A stretch of 64,000 nt of DNA, taken from the NCBI RefSeq assembly GCF_004348725.1, contig NZ_SMKR01000009.1, positions 1-64,000 on the forward strand, written 5' to 3'. The notes beneath the pieces are model-generated. The model worked only from the letters and a program-made list of their open reading frames with translations, searched no databases and was not told the origin of the DNA. Of this stretch, positions 23,018-32,190 are shown piece by piece (the first letter of the stretch is position 1; every line of letters starts with the position of its first letter). A program made the translations under genes and the position numbers. This DNA comes from Kribbella turkmenica (GTDB lineage Bacteria > Actinomycetota > Actinomycetes > Propionibacteriales > Kribbellaceae).

Positions 23018-25219
23018 ATGAAGTTCACCGACGGTTACTGGCAGCTGCGGGACGGGCTGACGCGGCTGCGGCCGGCCGAGGTCGAGAGCGTGCAGCCAGG
23101 GGATCGGGAGCTCACCGTGTTCGCGCCGGCCAAGCGGATCGAACGCCGCGGGGACACCCTCAACCAGCCGGTGTTCACGGTCACCTTCACCTCACCGGCC
23201 CGCGGTGTGATCGGGGTCCGGATCGCGCATCATCTCGGCGGGCTGCCCGCCCGGCCGTCGTACCGGCTGAACACCGGAGACGGCCACCCGGTCAAGGTGG
23301 AGATCGGTCCGGCCGAGGCGCGGCTGACGTCGGGTGAACTCAGCGTGGCCGTCGGTCTGGACGGACCGTGGGACGTGCGGTTCGAGCAGGACGGGCGGCC
23401 GGTGACGAATTCGGGGGCGCGCAGCCTCGGGCTGATCACCGACCAGGACGGCCGGCAGTTCCTGCACGAGCAGCTCGCGCTCGGCGTCGGCGAGACGATC
23501 TACGGCCTCGGCGAGCGGTTCGGCCCGCTGGTGAAGAACGGCCAGGTCGTCGACATCTGGAACGCCGACGGCGGCACGTCCAGCGAGCAGGCGTACAAGA
23601 ACGTCCCGTTCTTCCTGAGCAGCCGGGGGTACGGCGTCCTGGTCGACACCCCTGCCGAGGTGTCGTTCGAGGTCGGGTCCGAGGTCACGTCCCGCAACCA
23701 GTTCAGCGTCGAGGGCCAGGAACTGTCGTACCACGTCTTCGCCGGACCGACCGCGAAGGACGTGCTCCGGCGCTACACCGCGCTCACCGGCCGGCCCGCC
23801 CGGGTGCCGGCGTGGTCGATGGGGCTGTGGCTGTCGACGTCGTTCACCACCGACTACAGCGAGGAGACGACGAGCGCGTTCGTCGACGGCATGGCCGAGC
23901 GCGACCTGCCGTTGAGCGTCTTTCACTTCGACTGCTTCTGGATGCGGCAGTTCCACTGGTGCGACTTCGGCTGGGACCCGGTCGCGTTCCCCGACCCGGC
24001 CGGGATGCTGCGCCGGCTGAAGGACCGCGGCCTGCGGGTCAGTGTGTGGATCAACCCGTACATCGCGCAGCGGTCGGTCCTGTTCGAGGAGGGCCGCCGG
24101 CTCGGCTACCTGCTGAAGCGGCCGGACGGCTCGGTCTGGCAGTGGGACATGTGGCAGGCGGGCATGGCGATCGTCGACTTCACCAACCCGGACGCCACCG
24201 CGTGGTACCGCTCGAAGCTGCAGACGCTCATCGACCTCGGCGTCGACTGCTTCAAGACCGACTTCGGCGAGCGGATCCCGACCGATGTCGTCTGGTTCGA
24301 CGGTTCGGACCCGCGGCGGATGCACAACTACTACGCGCACCTCTACAACGAGGCGGTCTTCGGGCTGCTCGAGGAGAACCACGGCGAGGGCGAGGCCGTG
24401 CTGTTCGCCCGCTCCGCGACCGCCGGCGGTCAGCAGTTCCCGGTGCACTGGGGTGGCGACTGCGAGTCGACGTTCGAGGCGATGGCGGAGTCGTTGCGCG
24501 GCGGGTTGTCGCTGGCGGCGTCCGGATTCGGCTATTGGAGTCACGACATCGGCGGGTTCGAGGGCACGCCTGATCCCGCCATCTTCAAACGCTGGGTGCC
24601 GTTCGGGTTGCTCTCGTCGCACTCGCGGCTGCACGGCTCGTCGTCGTACCGGGTGCCGTGGGCGTTCGACGACGAGGCCGTCGACGTGCTGCGGAAGTTC
24701 ACCAAGCTGAAGATGTCGCTGATGCCGTACCTGATGACCGCGGCGGCCGAGGCGCACCGCGACGGCGTACCGATGATGCGGCCGATGATCCTGGAGTTCC
24801 CCGACGACCCGGGCGCCGCGTACCTGGACCGCCAGTACATGCTCGGCCCGGACCTCCTGGTCGCACCCGTGATGAGCTGGACCGGCGAGGTGTCGTTCTA
24901 CCTGCCCGCGGGCATCTGGACCGACCTGCTCAGCGGCGAGCGGTTCGCCGGACCACGCTGGGTCCAGCAGACCCACGGGTTCGGCTCTGTGCCGGTCCTG
25001 GTCCGCGAGGGCGCCGTCATCCCGATCGGTGCCGTCGACGACCGTCCGGAGTACGACTGGTCGGACAACGTCCAGCTCCGCTGGTTCGCCCCCACCGAAG
25101 GACGGACGACCGTCGCCAAGCTCCCGGACGCGGCGGTCGAGCTGACGTTCCGGGACGGCCAGGTGGGATCCCGCCTGATCGACGGCAGTTGCGAGCGCTA
25201 CACCGTCGAACTCGCCTGA
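23018..25219 (+). CDS. yicI: GH31 alpha-xylosidase (YicI type)
   Basis: 733 residues from ATG 23018, which has GGGAGGG 9 bases upstream. An N-terminal beta-sandwich (about 1-230) precedes the catalytic barrel. KTDFGERIPTDVVWFDGSDP carries the nucleophile D415 (D416 in E. coli YicI), and FPVHWGGDCES carries the acid/base D481 (D482 in YicI). The sequence around the nucleophile is almost that of YicI, which favours xyloside over glucoside activity. It is cytoplasmic, with no signal, and would remove alpha-linked xylose from xyloglucan oligosaccharides. A LacI operator covers its promoter. The 3' end overlaps the convergent GH3 gene by 22 bases. Confidence 0.92.
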   Translation: MKFTDGYWQLRDGLTRLRPAEVESVQPGDRELTVFAPAKRIERRGDTLNQPVFTVTFTSPARGVIGVRIAHHLGGLPARPSYRLNTGDGHPVKVEIGPAEARLTSGELSVAVGLDGPWDVRFEQDGRPVTNSGARSLGLITDQDGRQFLHEQLALGVGETIYGLGERFGPLVKNGQVVDIWNADGGTSSEQAYKNVPFFLSSRGYGVLVDTPAEVSFEVGSEVTSRNQFSVEGQELSYHVFAGPTAKDVLRRYTALTGRPARVPAWSMGLWLSTSFTTDYSEETTSAFVDGMAERDLPLSVFHFDCFWMRQFHWCDFGWDPVAFPDPAGMLRRLKDRGLRVSVWINPYIAQRSVLFEEGRRLGYLLKRPDGSVWQWDMWQAGMAIVDFTNPDATAWYRSKLQTLIDLGVDCFKTDFGERIPTDVVWFDGSDPRRMHNYYAHLYNEAVFGLLEENHGEGEAVLFARSATAGGQQFPVHWGGDCESTFEAMAESLRGGLSLAASGFGYWSHDIGGFEGTPDPAIFKRWVPFGLLSSHSRLHGSSSYRVPWAFDDEAVDVLRKFTKLKMSLMPYLMTAAAEAHRDGVPMMRPMILEFPDDPGAAYLDRQYMLGPDLLVAPVMSWTGEVSFYLPAGIWTDLLSGERFAGPRWVQQTHGFGSVPVLVREGAVIPIGAVDDRPEYDWSDNVQLRWFAPTEGRTTVAKLPDAAVELTFRDGQVGSRLIDGSCERYTVELA

Positions 25220-28020
25220 CGGTGTGGGACGTCGGCCGTCAGCCCGGCCAACACCACGTCGGGTGAGGAGAAGACGACGTAGACGGTGTGTACGCCGGTC
25301 TGCGTGAGCTCACCGGACAGGGCGGCCGGCCGGTGGTTCGGCGGAATCCGGAGGGTGTCCAGCAGGTCGCCGTGGAGCGGGTCGTCCAGGCGTAGCTCGA
25401 TCGAGGCCGGTGCGGCTCCGCGGTTGGCGACGGTTGCCTGGTACGGCGCCGGAGTGAGCTCGACGTCGTCGTAGCACACCCAGGCGCCGGCCTCCAGGGA
25501 GAGAACCGCGTCGCCCTGCTCCGGGGTCGCGGTGGTCAGGGTCAACGCGGAGTAATCGTCGAAGCTGGTGGCGGCGAGCCGGCTGATCGAGCGCGGCGGG
25601 ATGCGCTCGCCGTGGACGTCGAGGGTCGCGGCGAGCCGGATGTCCGTGCTGGAGCGGCCGACCATCACGCTGTGCCGGGCGGTCTCCACGCAGCGGCGGT
25701 CCCGGGTCACGTCCCAGAACCCCAGGTCCGCCGCGGCGATCGTCAGCTCGACCTCGGTGCTCTCACCGGGAAGCAGCGACAGCCGCCGGAAACCACGAAG
25801 TTGCCGCAGCGGTTGTTTGACCCGTGAACGCTGCTGGTGGGTGTAGAGCTGCGCGACCTCGCAACCTTCCCGGGTGCCGGTGTTCGTCACGGTGAAGGTG
25901 ACCCGGACCTCGCCGTCCGCCGGGATGGACGCCGGGCTGAGCCGCAGGTCGCCGTACGAGAAGGTGGTGTAGCTCAGCCCATGGCCGAACGAGTACAGCG
26001 GCAGTCCGCGGTAGTACAGGTACGTGGCGTCGGCCGCGATGATGTCGTAGTCGTGCAGGTCGGGCAGCTCGGCGGCCGAGTGGTACCACGTCTGCGTCAA
26101 CCGGCCGGCAGGGTCGGCGTCGCCGAACAGTACGTCGGCCAGAGCGCGACCGTACTCCTGCCCACCGTGGGCCGACCAGAGCACGGCCGGAAGATTCTGC
26201 TGGGCCCACCCGGCCGCGAACGGGTAGCTGCTCGTCATCACCAGGACTGTCCGCGGGTTCGCCGCGTGCACGGCCCGCAGCAGACGCTCCTGCGCCCTCG
26301 GCAGGTCCAGGTCGGTCCGGTCCTCGGTCTCCCGGCCGTTCACCATCGGATGATTGCCGAGGACAACGATCGCGACGCCGGCGGGTGCGGCGAGTCCGGC
26401 GGCGGCCGCCGCGCCGTCGACCAGGAGCTCGAGCTCGAAATCGGTCCCGGACTCGCCGAGCCCGACCGTGCCGTCCACCCGCAGGTAGCGGCCGCTGTTC
26501 AGGTGGAGCACCCGGACCCGGCCGCCGGTCTCGACCAGGCGGAAGGTCTGCTTCACCTCCCAGCCGTTCGGACCAGGCTGGTCGGCCACGAGCGAGCCGT
26601 CGTGGTTGACAGTCAGATGCTGCCCGTTCCGGACCGAGCGCAGTGCACATGCGCCACCACCCCAGTCGAACAGGTCGAACGCTTTGTGCTCGTCCTCGCC
26701 GGCGCGGAGGACGCCGTCGGCCCCGATCGTCAGGTACGACGCCGAACCGGCGACCCGCAACGCGATTCGGTCCACACCCTCGCAGTACTCGACCCGGCCG
26801 TCACCCAGTCGTTCGACCAGACCGTCGTACGCGGTGATCTGGTAGGGCAGTGTGCCGGCGTACCAGTCCGCGGAGAGTGTGTTGCCGAGCGGGCCGATGA
26901 CCGCGATCCGTTCGATCGTCGAGGCGTCCAGCGGAAGCACCCCGCACTCGTGCTTGAGCAGCACGATCGACTGCCGGGCGGCTTCCTGGGCGAGCCGGCG
27001 GTGGCCGGGACAGTTGACCAGGCCGGGTTCGAGGCCGCGGTACGGATCGAGCTCGGCCGGGTCGAACTCGCCGAGCCGGAAACGGATCGCCAGCGCGTGC
27101 CGGACCGCGGTGTCGACGTCGTCGAGGGTGATGAGGCCGCGGTCGATCGCGTCCGCGAGGTTCGCGATCGACGGCCCCGCGTCCGTGCCGTCCTGGGTGA
27201 AGCTGTCCACTCCGGCCTTGAGAGCGGCGGCGTACGCGGTCGCGCCGTCAGGGTGGTACCGCTGCAACCCGTACAGGTTCGCGGGCGCGTAGGCGTCGCT
27301 GACCACGAGCAGTTCGTCGCCGGTCCAGCCACGGAGCACGTCGTTGATGAGCGGGCTCAGGTGCGCGGGCCGCCCGTTCACCAGGTTGTACGACGGCATC
27401 ACCGCGACCGCCGCGCCGGCTTCGATCGGGGCCCGGAACGCGGGCAGTTCGTAGTCATGCAGCACGCGCGGTGGGAGGTTGCTGGAGGTCGTGCAGCGGT
27501 CGGTCTCGTTGTTGTAGGCGAGGAAGTGCTTGAGCGTCGGGGCGGTCCGCAGATGCGTGGGGTGATCGCCGGCCAGGCCCTGCCCGTACGCGGTGGCGAT
27601 CACGCCGGTCAGCCAAGGGTCCTCGGCGTACCCCTCCTCGTTGCGGCCCCAGCGGGGATCGCGGAGCGGGTTGACGACCGGCGCCCACACATTCAGGCCG
27701 ACCCCGGCCGGGTCCTTGTGGTGGAAGACCCGGACCTCGTCGCCGACCGCGGCACCGACGGCCCGGACCAGCTCGGGATTCCAGGTGGTGGCCAGTCCGA
27801 CGGCCTGCGGAAAGACGGTCGCCGGGCCGTGCCAGGCAACGCCGTGCAGCGCCTCGGTGCCGGTCCGGAACGCTTCCAGGCCGAGGCGATGGACCGGCGC
27901 TTGGTGCTGGTGCAGCAGGGCCAGCTTCTCGTCGGTGGTCAGCCGGCCGAGCAGGTCGTCGACGCGTGCGCGCAGCGGCCGGGCCGGGTCTCGGAACGGT
28001 GGGTCCTGGGGCGCACTCAT
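25198..28020 (-). CDS. GH3 beta-glycosidase with inserted beta-trefoil and C-terminal CBM6-like domain
   Basis: 940 residues. The N-terminal barrel has WAPVVNPLRDPRWGRNEEGY (about 112) and LKHFLAYNNET, with the nucleophile D242 in VVSDAYAP. The C-terminal alpha/beta sandwich follows (VVLGNHPMVNGRETEDRTDL). Inserted at about 425-540 is a fascin/ricin-like beta-trefoil (ASYLTIGADGVLRAG, GQHLTVNHDGSL, GRYLRVDG). A fibronectin-III-like domain follows (VTFTVTNTGTREGCEVAQLY), and the last 110 residues (WVCYDDVELTPAPYQATVAN) resemble CBM6. No signal peptide is present. It would remove beta-linked glucose or xylose from oligosaccharides, complementing GH31. Two LacI operators lie upstream. The start is ATG 28020 with a weak GGAG 10 bases away. 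Confidence 0.9.
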   Translation of the reverse strand: MSAPQDPPFRDPARPLRARVDDLLGRLTTDEKLALLHQHQAPVHRLGLEAFRTGTEALHGVAWHGPATVFPQAVGLATTWNPELVRAVGAAVGDEVRVFHHKDPAGVGLNVWAPVVNPLRDPRWGRNEEGYAEDPWLTGVIATAYGQGLAGDHPTHLRTAPTLKHFLAYNNETDRCTTSSNLPPRVLHDYELPAFRAPIEAGAAVAVMPSYNLVNGRPAHLSPLINDVLRGWTGDELLVVSDAYAPANLYGLQRYHPDGATAYAAALKAGVDSFTQDGTDAGPSIANLADAIDRGLITLDDVDTAVRHALAIRFRLGEFDPAELDPYRGLEPGLVNCPGHRRLAQEAARQSIVLLKHECGVLPLDASTIERIAVIGPLGNTLSADWYAGTLPYQITAYDGLVERLGDGRVEYCEGVDRIALRVAGSASYLTIGADGVLRAGEDEHKAFDLFDWGGGACALRSVRNGQHLTVNHDGSLVADQPGPNGWEVKQTFRLVETGGRVRVLHLNSGRYLRVDGTVGLGESGTDFELELLVDGAAAAAGLAAPAGVAIVVLGNHPMVNGRETEDRTDLDLPRAQERLLRAVHAANPRTVLVMTSSYPFAAGWAQQNLPAVLWSAHGGQEYGRALADVLFGDADPAGRLTQTWYHSAAELPDLHDYDIIAADATYLYYRGLPLYSFGHGLSYTTFSYGDLRLSPASIPADGEVRVTFTVTNTGTREGCEVAQLYTHQQRSRVKQPLRQLRGFRRLSLLPGESTEVELTIAAADLGFWDVTRDRRCVETARHSVMVGRSSTDIRLAATLDVHGERIPPRSISRLAATSFDDYSALTLTTATPEQGDAVLSLEAGAWVCYDDVELTPAPYQATVANRGAAPASIELRLDDPLHGDLLDTLRIPPNHRPAALSGELTQTGVHTVYVVFSSPDVVLAGLTADVPHRQASSTV

Positions 28021-28047
28021 CGGCGATCGACTCCACTGCGGCTGTGA

Positions 28048-28063
28048 GTCGAAGCGCTTCGAC
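28048..28063. promoter_or_regulatory. LacI operator 2 (before GH3, proximal)
   Basis: GTCGAAGCGCTTCGAC is a perfect palindrome 28 bases before the GH3 start and identical to the GH31 operator. Confidence 0.8.
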
Positions 28064-28080
28064 TGTCCTCCCGGCGCAGT

Positions 28081-28096
28081 ATCGAAGCGCTTCGAC
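28081..28096. promoter_or_regulatory. LacI operator 3 (before GH3, distal)
   Basis: ATCGAAGCGCTTCGAC differs from the other copies at one outer base. Its centre is 33 bases from the proximal copy, about three helical turns, so two repressor dimers could bind the same face around the GATACT -10-like sequence. Confidence 0.75.
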
Positions 28097-28208
28097 GGGC
28101 TGGGCGAAAAAATCCGTCTCGGTCAGTGACGACCCTGTGACGACGGAGTGATCAGAGGTTGGCATCCCAGGCCGGGCTGGTCAAGGCCTGGTAGACGCTT
28201 TCCGGAGT

Positions 28209-29402
28209 TCACCCGGGACTGGGCAGGTGACCGGTCGTCAAGGACGTGAGCGCTCGGGCGGTGGCGCCGAGGGGAGTTGCGGTGTCGGGGAACGTCGACG
28301 CGACGACGGTGCAAGCGCCGGCCTGCGGGGCGATGGCGGACTCGTGCAACGCCTTGGTGACGGCGGAGGACAGGTGCGCGGCCAGCAGGGCGTAGGCGCC
28401 GCCCAGGACGACGTACTCCGGGTTGAGGACGTTGACGAGGGCCGCGATGCCGTGGCCCAGGTGGGTCCCGGCTTCGGCGAGAACCTTGGTGACCGCCGCC
28501 TCGCCGTCGTCGGCCCGGCGGATCAGGTGCTCGAGCTGGATCTGCGGATCGGGATCGGTCAGGCCGTCGACGCGGGACAGGATCGCCGGCAGACCGGCGA
28601 GTGCCTCCAGACAGCCGCGACGCCCGCAGCCGCACAGCGGCCCGTCCGCGACCACGCGAAGATGGCCGATCTCCCCGATGTACCCGAGATGGCCTCGCAG
28701 CGGGCGGCCGTCGACGATGATGCCCGCGCCGACTCCGGTGTCACCGGCCAGGTGGATCAGGTTCTCCGAGCCGGCCAGTGGGCCGTAGAGATGCTCCGCC
28801 AGCACCGCGAGTGAGGCGTCGTTGTCCACGGTCACCGGGATGTCCGGCCGGCCGAGCGCGGCGGTGAGATCGGTCCGTAGCGGAACGTCGCGCCAGCCGA
28901 GGCCGGCCGCGAGCACGACCGAACCGTCACGGTTCACCAGGCCGGGCACGCCCACCGTGATCCCGAGGACCCGCCGGCCCGACGTCTGCACGGTCGAGAT
29001 CGCCCGCCGGGCCAGCGCCGCGACCGCGGCGACGGTCTTCGCCGGTCCGGCGCCGGCGCCCGGCCCCGCCCGGTGCCAGCGCAGCACCTGCCCGCCGGCG
29101 GTGTCGTAGGCGAGCGCGGTCAGGCCCCGGGCGCTCACCTCGAGCCCGATGGCGGCGTACGCCGAACCGTCCAGGACGAGCAGGGTCGCGGGCCGGCCGA
29201 CGTGATGCTGGGTCTGCCGGGTCTCGCGGACCAGCCGGCGGTCGAGCAGGTCGGCGACGATGCTGGTCACGGTCGCCTTGTTGAGTCCGGTCCCGGACGC
29301 GATCGCGGCCCGCGAGCACGGCGCCTGGCGGCGCAGGTAGCCCAGCACGGCAGCCAGATTGGTGGCGCGGATGTCCGTGTGGTCCGCGGTCTGTGAGGTC
29401 AA
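28209..29402 (-). CDS. ROK-family transcriptional repressor
   Basis: 397 residues from TTG 29402, the only in-frame start before the DNA-binding domain; its ribosome-binding site is weak. The N-terminal winged helix is NLAAVLGYLRRQAPCSRAAI, then GLNKATVTSIVADLLDRRLV. The ROK domain has the ATP-fold pattern DNDASLAVLAEHLYG, the GDTGVGAGIIVDG loop, and the zinc motif CGCGRRGCLEAL (about 285). It is divergent from the ABC-GH42 operon, with an imperfect palindrome between them, and is most likely the repressor that senses the imported sugar. Confidence 0.9.
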   Translation of the reverse strand: MTSQTADHTDIRATNLAAVLGYLRRQAPCSRAAIASGTGLNKATVTSIVADLLDRRLVRETRQTQHHVGRPATLLVLDGSAYAAIGLEVSARGLTALAYDTAGGQVLRWHRAGPGAGAGPAKTVAAVAALARRAISTVQTSGRRVLGITVGVPGLVNRDGSVVLAAGLGWRDVPLRTDLTAALGRPDIPVTVDNDASLAVLAEHLYGPLAGSENLIHLAGDTGVGAGIIVDGRPLRGHLGYIGEIGHLRVVADGPLCGCGRRGCLEALAGLPAILSRVDGLTDPDPQIQLEHLIRRADDGEAAVTKVLAEAGTHLGHGIAALVNVLNPEYVVLGGAYALLAAHLSSAVTKALHESAIAPQAGACTVVASTFPDTATPLGATARALTSLTTGHLPSPG

Positions 29403-29477
29403 GGTCCGTCCGTTCGGGTGGCCAGTGGTTCGGCGATGGCTCAGTTCTACACCTTGTCGTGCTCGCGCGCTTACGTT

Positions 29478-29506
29478 AATTTGTTTGGCTACCAGCCCAA
29501 CTAATT
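29478..29506. promoter_or_regulatory. Imperfect palindrome, probable ROK operator
   Basis: AATTTGTTTGGCT-ACC-AGCCCAACTAATT has 13-base arms with 11 matches. It is AT-rich in a GC-rich surround and lies between the ROK gene and the solute-binding-protein gene, just after a TACGTT -10-like element (29472-29477). Confidence 0.65.
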
Positions 29507-29534
29507 CTAGGCCAAGAACTCCAGGAGAGCCATC

Positions 29535-31202
29535 GTGACCGGACCAGTGGGCGGCGGGACCAGCCGCCGGACGTTCATCTCCCTGCTCGGCGCGGGCGCC
29601 GCGGCGGCCACCGGCGGCGTCACGCTGACCGGCTGCTCGGACGGCGGGTCCGGGTCGTCGACGGCCGGTCGCGCGGAGACCGAGGACAAGCTGTCCGGTC
29701 TGCTGCCGAAGCACATCCCGTACGAGTCGGTCCAGCCGGACCTGCCGGGGGGAAACGGTGCGGCGCCGGGATTCACGAAGTACCCGGCCGAACTGAAGCG
29801 GGCCGTGCCGGACAAGGCGGTCGCCAGCGGCAAGGAGGTGTCCGCGATGACCCCGCTGTGGAGCCCGGCGCCACCCGGTCTCGGCCACAACTCGTACTAC
29901 GACGTCAACAACGAGCGGATCGGCGCCCCGGTCCGGTTCAACATCCTGAACGGCAACGACTACGGCGACAAGCTCGGCCCGATTCTTGCTGCCGGCAACG
30001 TCCCCGAACTGCTCTGCGTGCCGGGCTGGAACATCTCGGGACTGACCCGGTTCGGGCAGGCGGCGGACAAGCTGTTCGAGGATCTGACACCGTACCTGGC
30101 CGGTGACAAGGCGGCGGCGTACCCGATGCTGGCCAATCTGCCGACGCGTGCCTGGGCCTACGGCGTCTGGAACTCGCAGCTGAAGGCCGTGCCGTTCCCG
30201 TCGGACGGCTTCCCGTGGGCGCTGTACTACCGCAAGGACCTGTTCGACCAGTTCGGTGCCGAGCCGCCGAAGAACGCCGACGACCTGCTCATGCTGGGCA
30301 AGGAGCTCACCGACGCCAAGGCGAACCGGTGGGCCTACGGTTCGGTCGCCGACGAGGTGATCCGGGCGTTCGGGGCGCCGGCGGACTGGCGCAAGGAGTC
30401 CGACGGCAAGCTGGTGAACAAGATCGAGACCCCGGAGTTCGAGGAGGCGGTGGCCTTCGTCCGGAAGCTGTTCCAGGCGGGTTACGTGCATCCCGAGGTC
30501 GTCGGCAACGCCGGCGCCGACCAGAACCCGCTGTTCGAGGGCGGCCGGCTGCTGATCCGGCAGAACGGGCTCGGCGGCTGGCACGAGTCGTTGCAGCGAC
30601 AGCTGCCGGTGAACCCGCAGTTCGAGCCGCAGGCGGTGCTGCCGTTCGCGCACGACGGCGGCACACCGATCACCTGGGGCGGCGACCCGGCCAACATCTT
30701 CACCTTCGTCAAGAAGGGCCTCGGCGAGGCCCGGGTGAAGGAGCTGCTCGGCGTCCTGAACTACACGTCCGCGCCCTTCGGCACCGAGGAGTACCAGCTG
30801 TACAGCTACGGCCAGGAGGGCAAGCACTACACCAGGCAGCCGTCCGGTGCACCGAAGCTCACCGCCCTGGGACAGAAGGAGGTCTCGCAGACCTACGTCT
30901 TCCTCGGCGGCCGGCCGGCGGCCATCACCCAGAGCGAGTACCCGGGGTACGTGGAGTCGATGAGTGCCTGGCAGAACGCCGCGGCCAAGGTCCAGCAGAA
31001 GAGCCTGTTCGACGGGATCCGGGTCGAGCAGCCGGCGAAGATGGCCGGGCTGGCGCAGCCGTTCGACGACGCGCTGCAGGACATCTTCCGGGGCCGGCGC
31101 CCGGTCGGCGAGCTGAAGACCGCGGTCAAGCAGTGGCAGACCAACGGCGGCAACGAGGGTCGCGACTTCTACGCGAAGGTGCTCAGTGACAACGGTCGCT
31201 GA
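29535..31202 (+). CDS. Sugar ABC transporter solute-binding lipoprotein (Tat type)
   Basis: 555 residues. The signal holds SRRTFISLLGAGAAAAT (twin arginine) and ends in the lipobox LTGC (Cys35), so the protein is exported folded and anchored outside the membrane. The large mature domain (PVRFNILNGNDYGDKLGPIL, WGGDPANIFTFVKKGL) fits the 500-plus-residue LplA/family-1 binding proteins for oligosaccharides. Two permeases and a GH42 enzyme follow with 4- to 17-base overlaps, forming one operon. The ATPase is not encoded here; actinobacterial importers often share an MsiK-type ATPase encoded elsewhere. GTG 29535 has AGGAGA 8 bases upstream. Confidence 0.9.
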   Translation: MTGPVGGGTSRRTFISLLGAGAAAATGGVTLTGCSDGGSGSSTAGRAETEDKLSGLLPKHIPYESVQPDLPGGNGAAPGFTKYPAELKRAVPDKAVASGKEVSAMTPLWSPAPPGLGHNSYYDVNNERIGAPVRFNILNGNDYGDKLGPILAAGNVPELLCVPGWNISGLTRFGQAADKLFEDLTPYLAGDKAAAYPMLANLPTRAWAYGVWNSQLKAVPFPSDGFPWALYYRKDLFDQFGAEPPKNADDLLMLGKELTDAKANRWAYGSVADEVIRAFGAPADWRKESDGKLVNKIETPEFEEAVAFVRKLFQAGYVHPEVVGNAGADQNPLFEGGRLLIRQNGLGGWHESLQRQLPVNPQFEPQAVLPFAHDGGTPITWGGDPANIFTFVKKGLGEARVKELLGVLNYTSAPFGTEEYQLYSYGQEGKHYTRQPSGAPKLTALGQKEVSQTYVFLGGRPAAITQSEYPGYVESMSAWQNAAAKVQQKSLFDGIRVEQPAKMAGLAQPFDDALQDIFRGRRPVGELKTAVKQWQTNGGNEGRDFYAKVLSDNGR

Positions 31203-32190
31203 GGACTCCGCGCGGACCGCGCCGGCCGGCACGAAGCGTCCGCCGGCGCCGCGGACCGGACGCCGGCGGGCACGTGGCGGGGCAGGATGGCGCCACCGGC
31301 TCCGGCGGGACTGGCCGCTGCTGCTGATGGTCCTGCCGGTGATCGTGCTGCTCGGTGTGTTCCACTACGTCCCGACGCTGGGCAACGTGATCGCGTTCCA
31401 GGACTACTCGCCGTACGTCGGCATCCGGGGCAGCGAGTTCGTCGGATTCGGCAACTTCGGCCGGCTGTTCTCCGAGCCGGCGTTCTGGCAGGCGGTCACG
31501 AACACGCTGACGATCACCGCCGTCCAGTTGGTGTTCTTCTTCCCGGTCCCGATCGGGCTCGCGCTGCTGCTGAACAGCGTGCTGTCGGTGCGGCTGCGGA
31601 CCCTGATCCAAGGAGTCGTCTACCTCCCGCACTTCTTCTCCTGGGTGCTCGTGGTCTCGTTGTTCCAGCAGATGATCGGCGGTGCCGGCCTGCTCGCCCA
31701 GTCGCTGCGGGCGAACGGGTACGAGGCCGTCGACCTGATGACCAGACCGGACACCTTCATCCTGCTGGTCACCGCACAGTCGATCTGGAAGGACGCCGGC
31801 TGGGGCATGATCGTGTTCCTGGCCGCGCTGTCCACGATCAACCCGGCGCTGTACGAGGCCGCCGCCGCCGACGGCGCGAACCGTCGCCGTCGCCTCTGGC
31901 ACATCACCCTGCCGGGACTGCGGCCGGTGATCGTGCTGCTGCTCATCCTGCGGCTCGGTGACGCGCTGACGGTCGGTTTCGAGCAGTTCATCCTGCAGCG
32001 CAGCGCGGTCGGTGGCGACGCGGCCGAGGTGCTCGACACCTACGTCTACTACCAGGGGCTGCTCGTCGGCGACTTCGGGTACGGCGCCGCGGCCGGCCTG
32101 TTCAAGGGTGTCGTCGGACTCGTCCTCGTCCTGGTGGCCAACCGATTCGCCCATCTCGTGGGCGAGCAGGGGGTGTACTCGCGCTCATGA
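31186..32190 (+). CDS. Sugar ABC transporter permease 1 (LplB type)
   Basis: 334 residues. The N-terminal tail of about 40 residues is Arg/Pro-rich, followed by six helices. The EAA loop EAAAADGANRRRRLWHITLP (about 225) docks with the ATPase. The gene overlaps the binding-protein gene by 17 bases and the second permease by 4. It pairs with permease 2 to form the channel for the oligosaccharide handled by GH42. Confidence 0.92.
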   Translation: MTTVAEDSARTAPAGTKRPPAPRTGRRRARGGAGWRHRLRRDWPLLLMVLPVIVLLGVFHYVPTLGNVIAFQDYSPYVGIRGSEFVGFGNFGRLFSEPAFWQAVTNTLTITAVQLVFFFPVPIGLALLLNSVLSVRLRTLIQGVVYLPHFFSWVLVVSLFQQMIGGAGLLAQSLRANGYEAVDLMTRPDTFILLVTAQSIWKDAGWGMIVFLAALSTINPALYEAAAADGANRRRRLWHITLPGLRPVIVLLLILRLGDALTVGFEQFILQRSAVGGDAAEVLDTYVYYQGLLVGDFGYGAAAGLFKGVVGLVLVLVANRFAHLVGEQGVYSRS

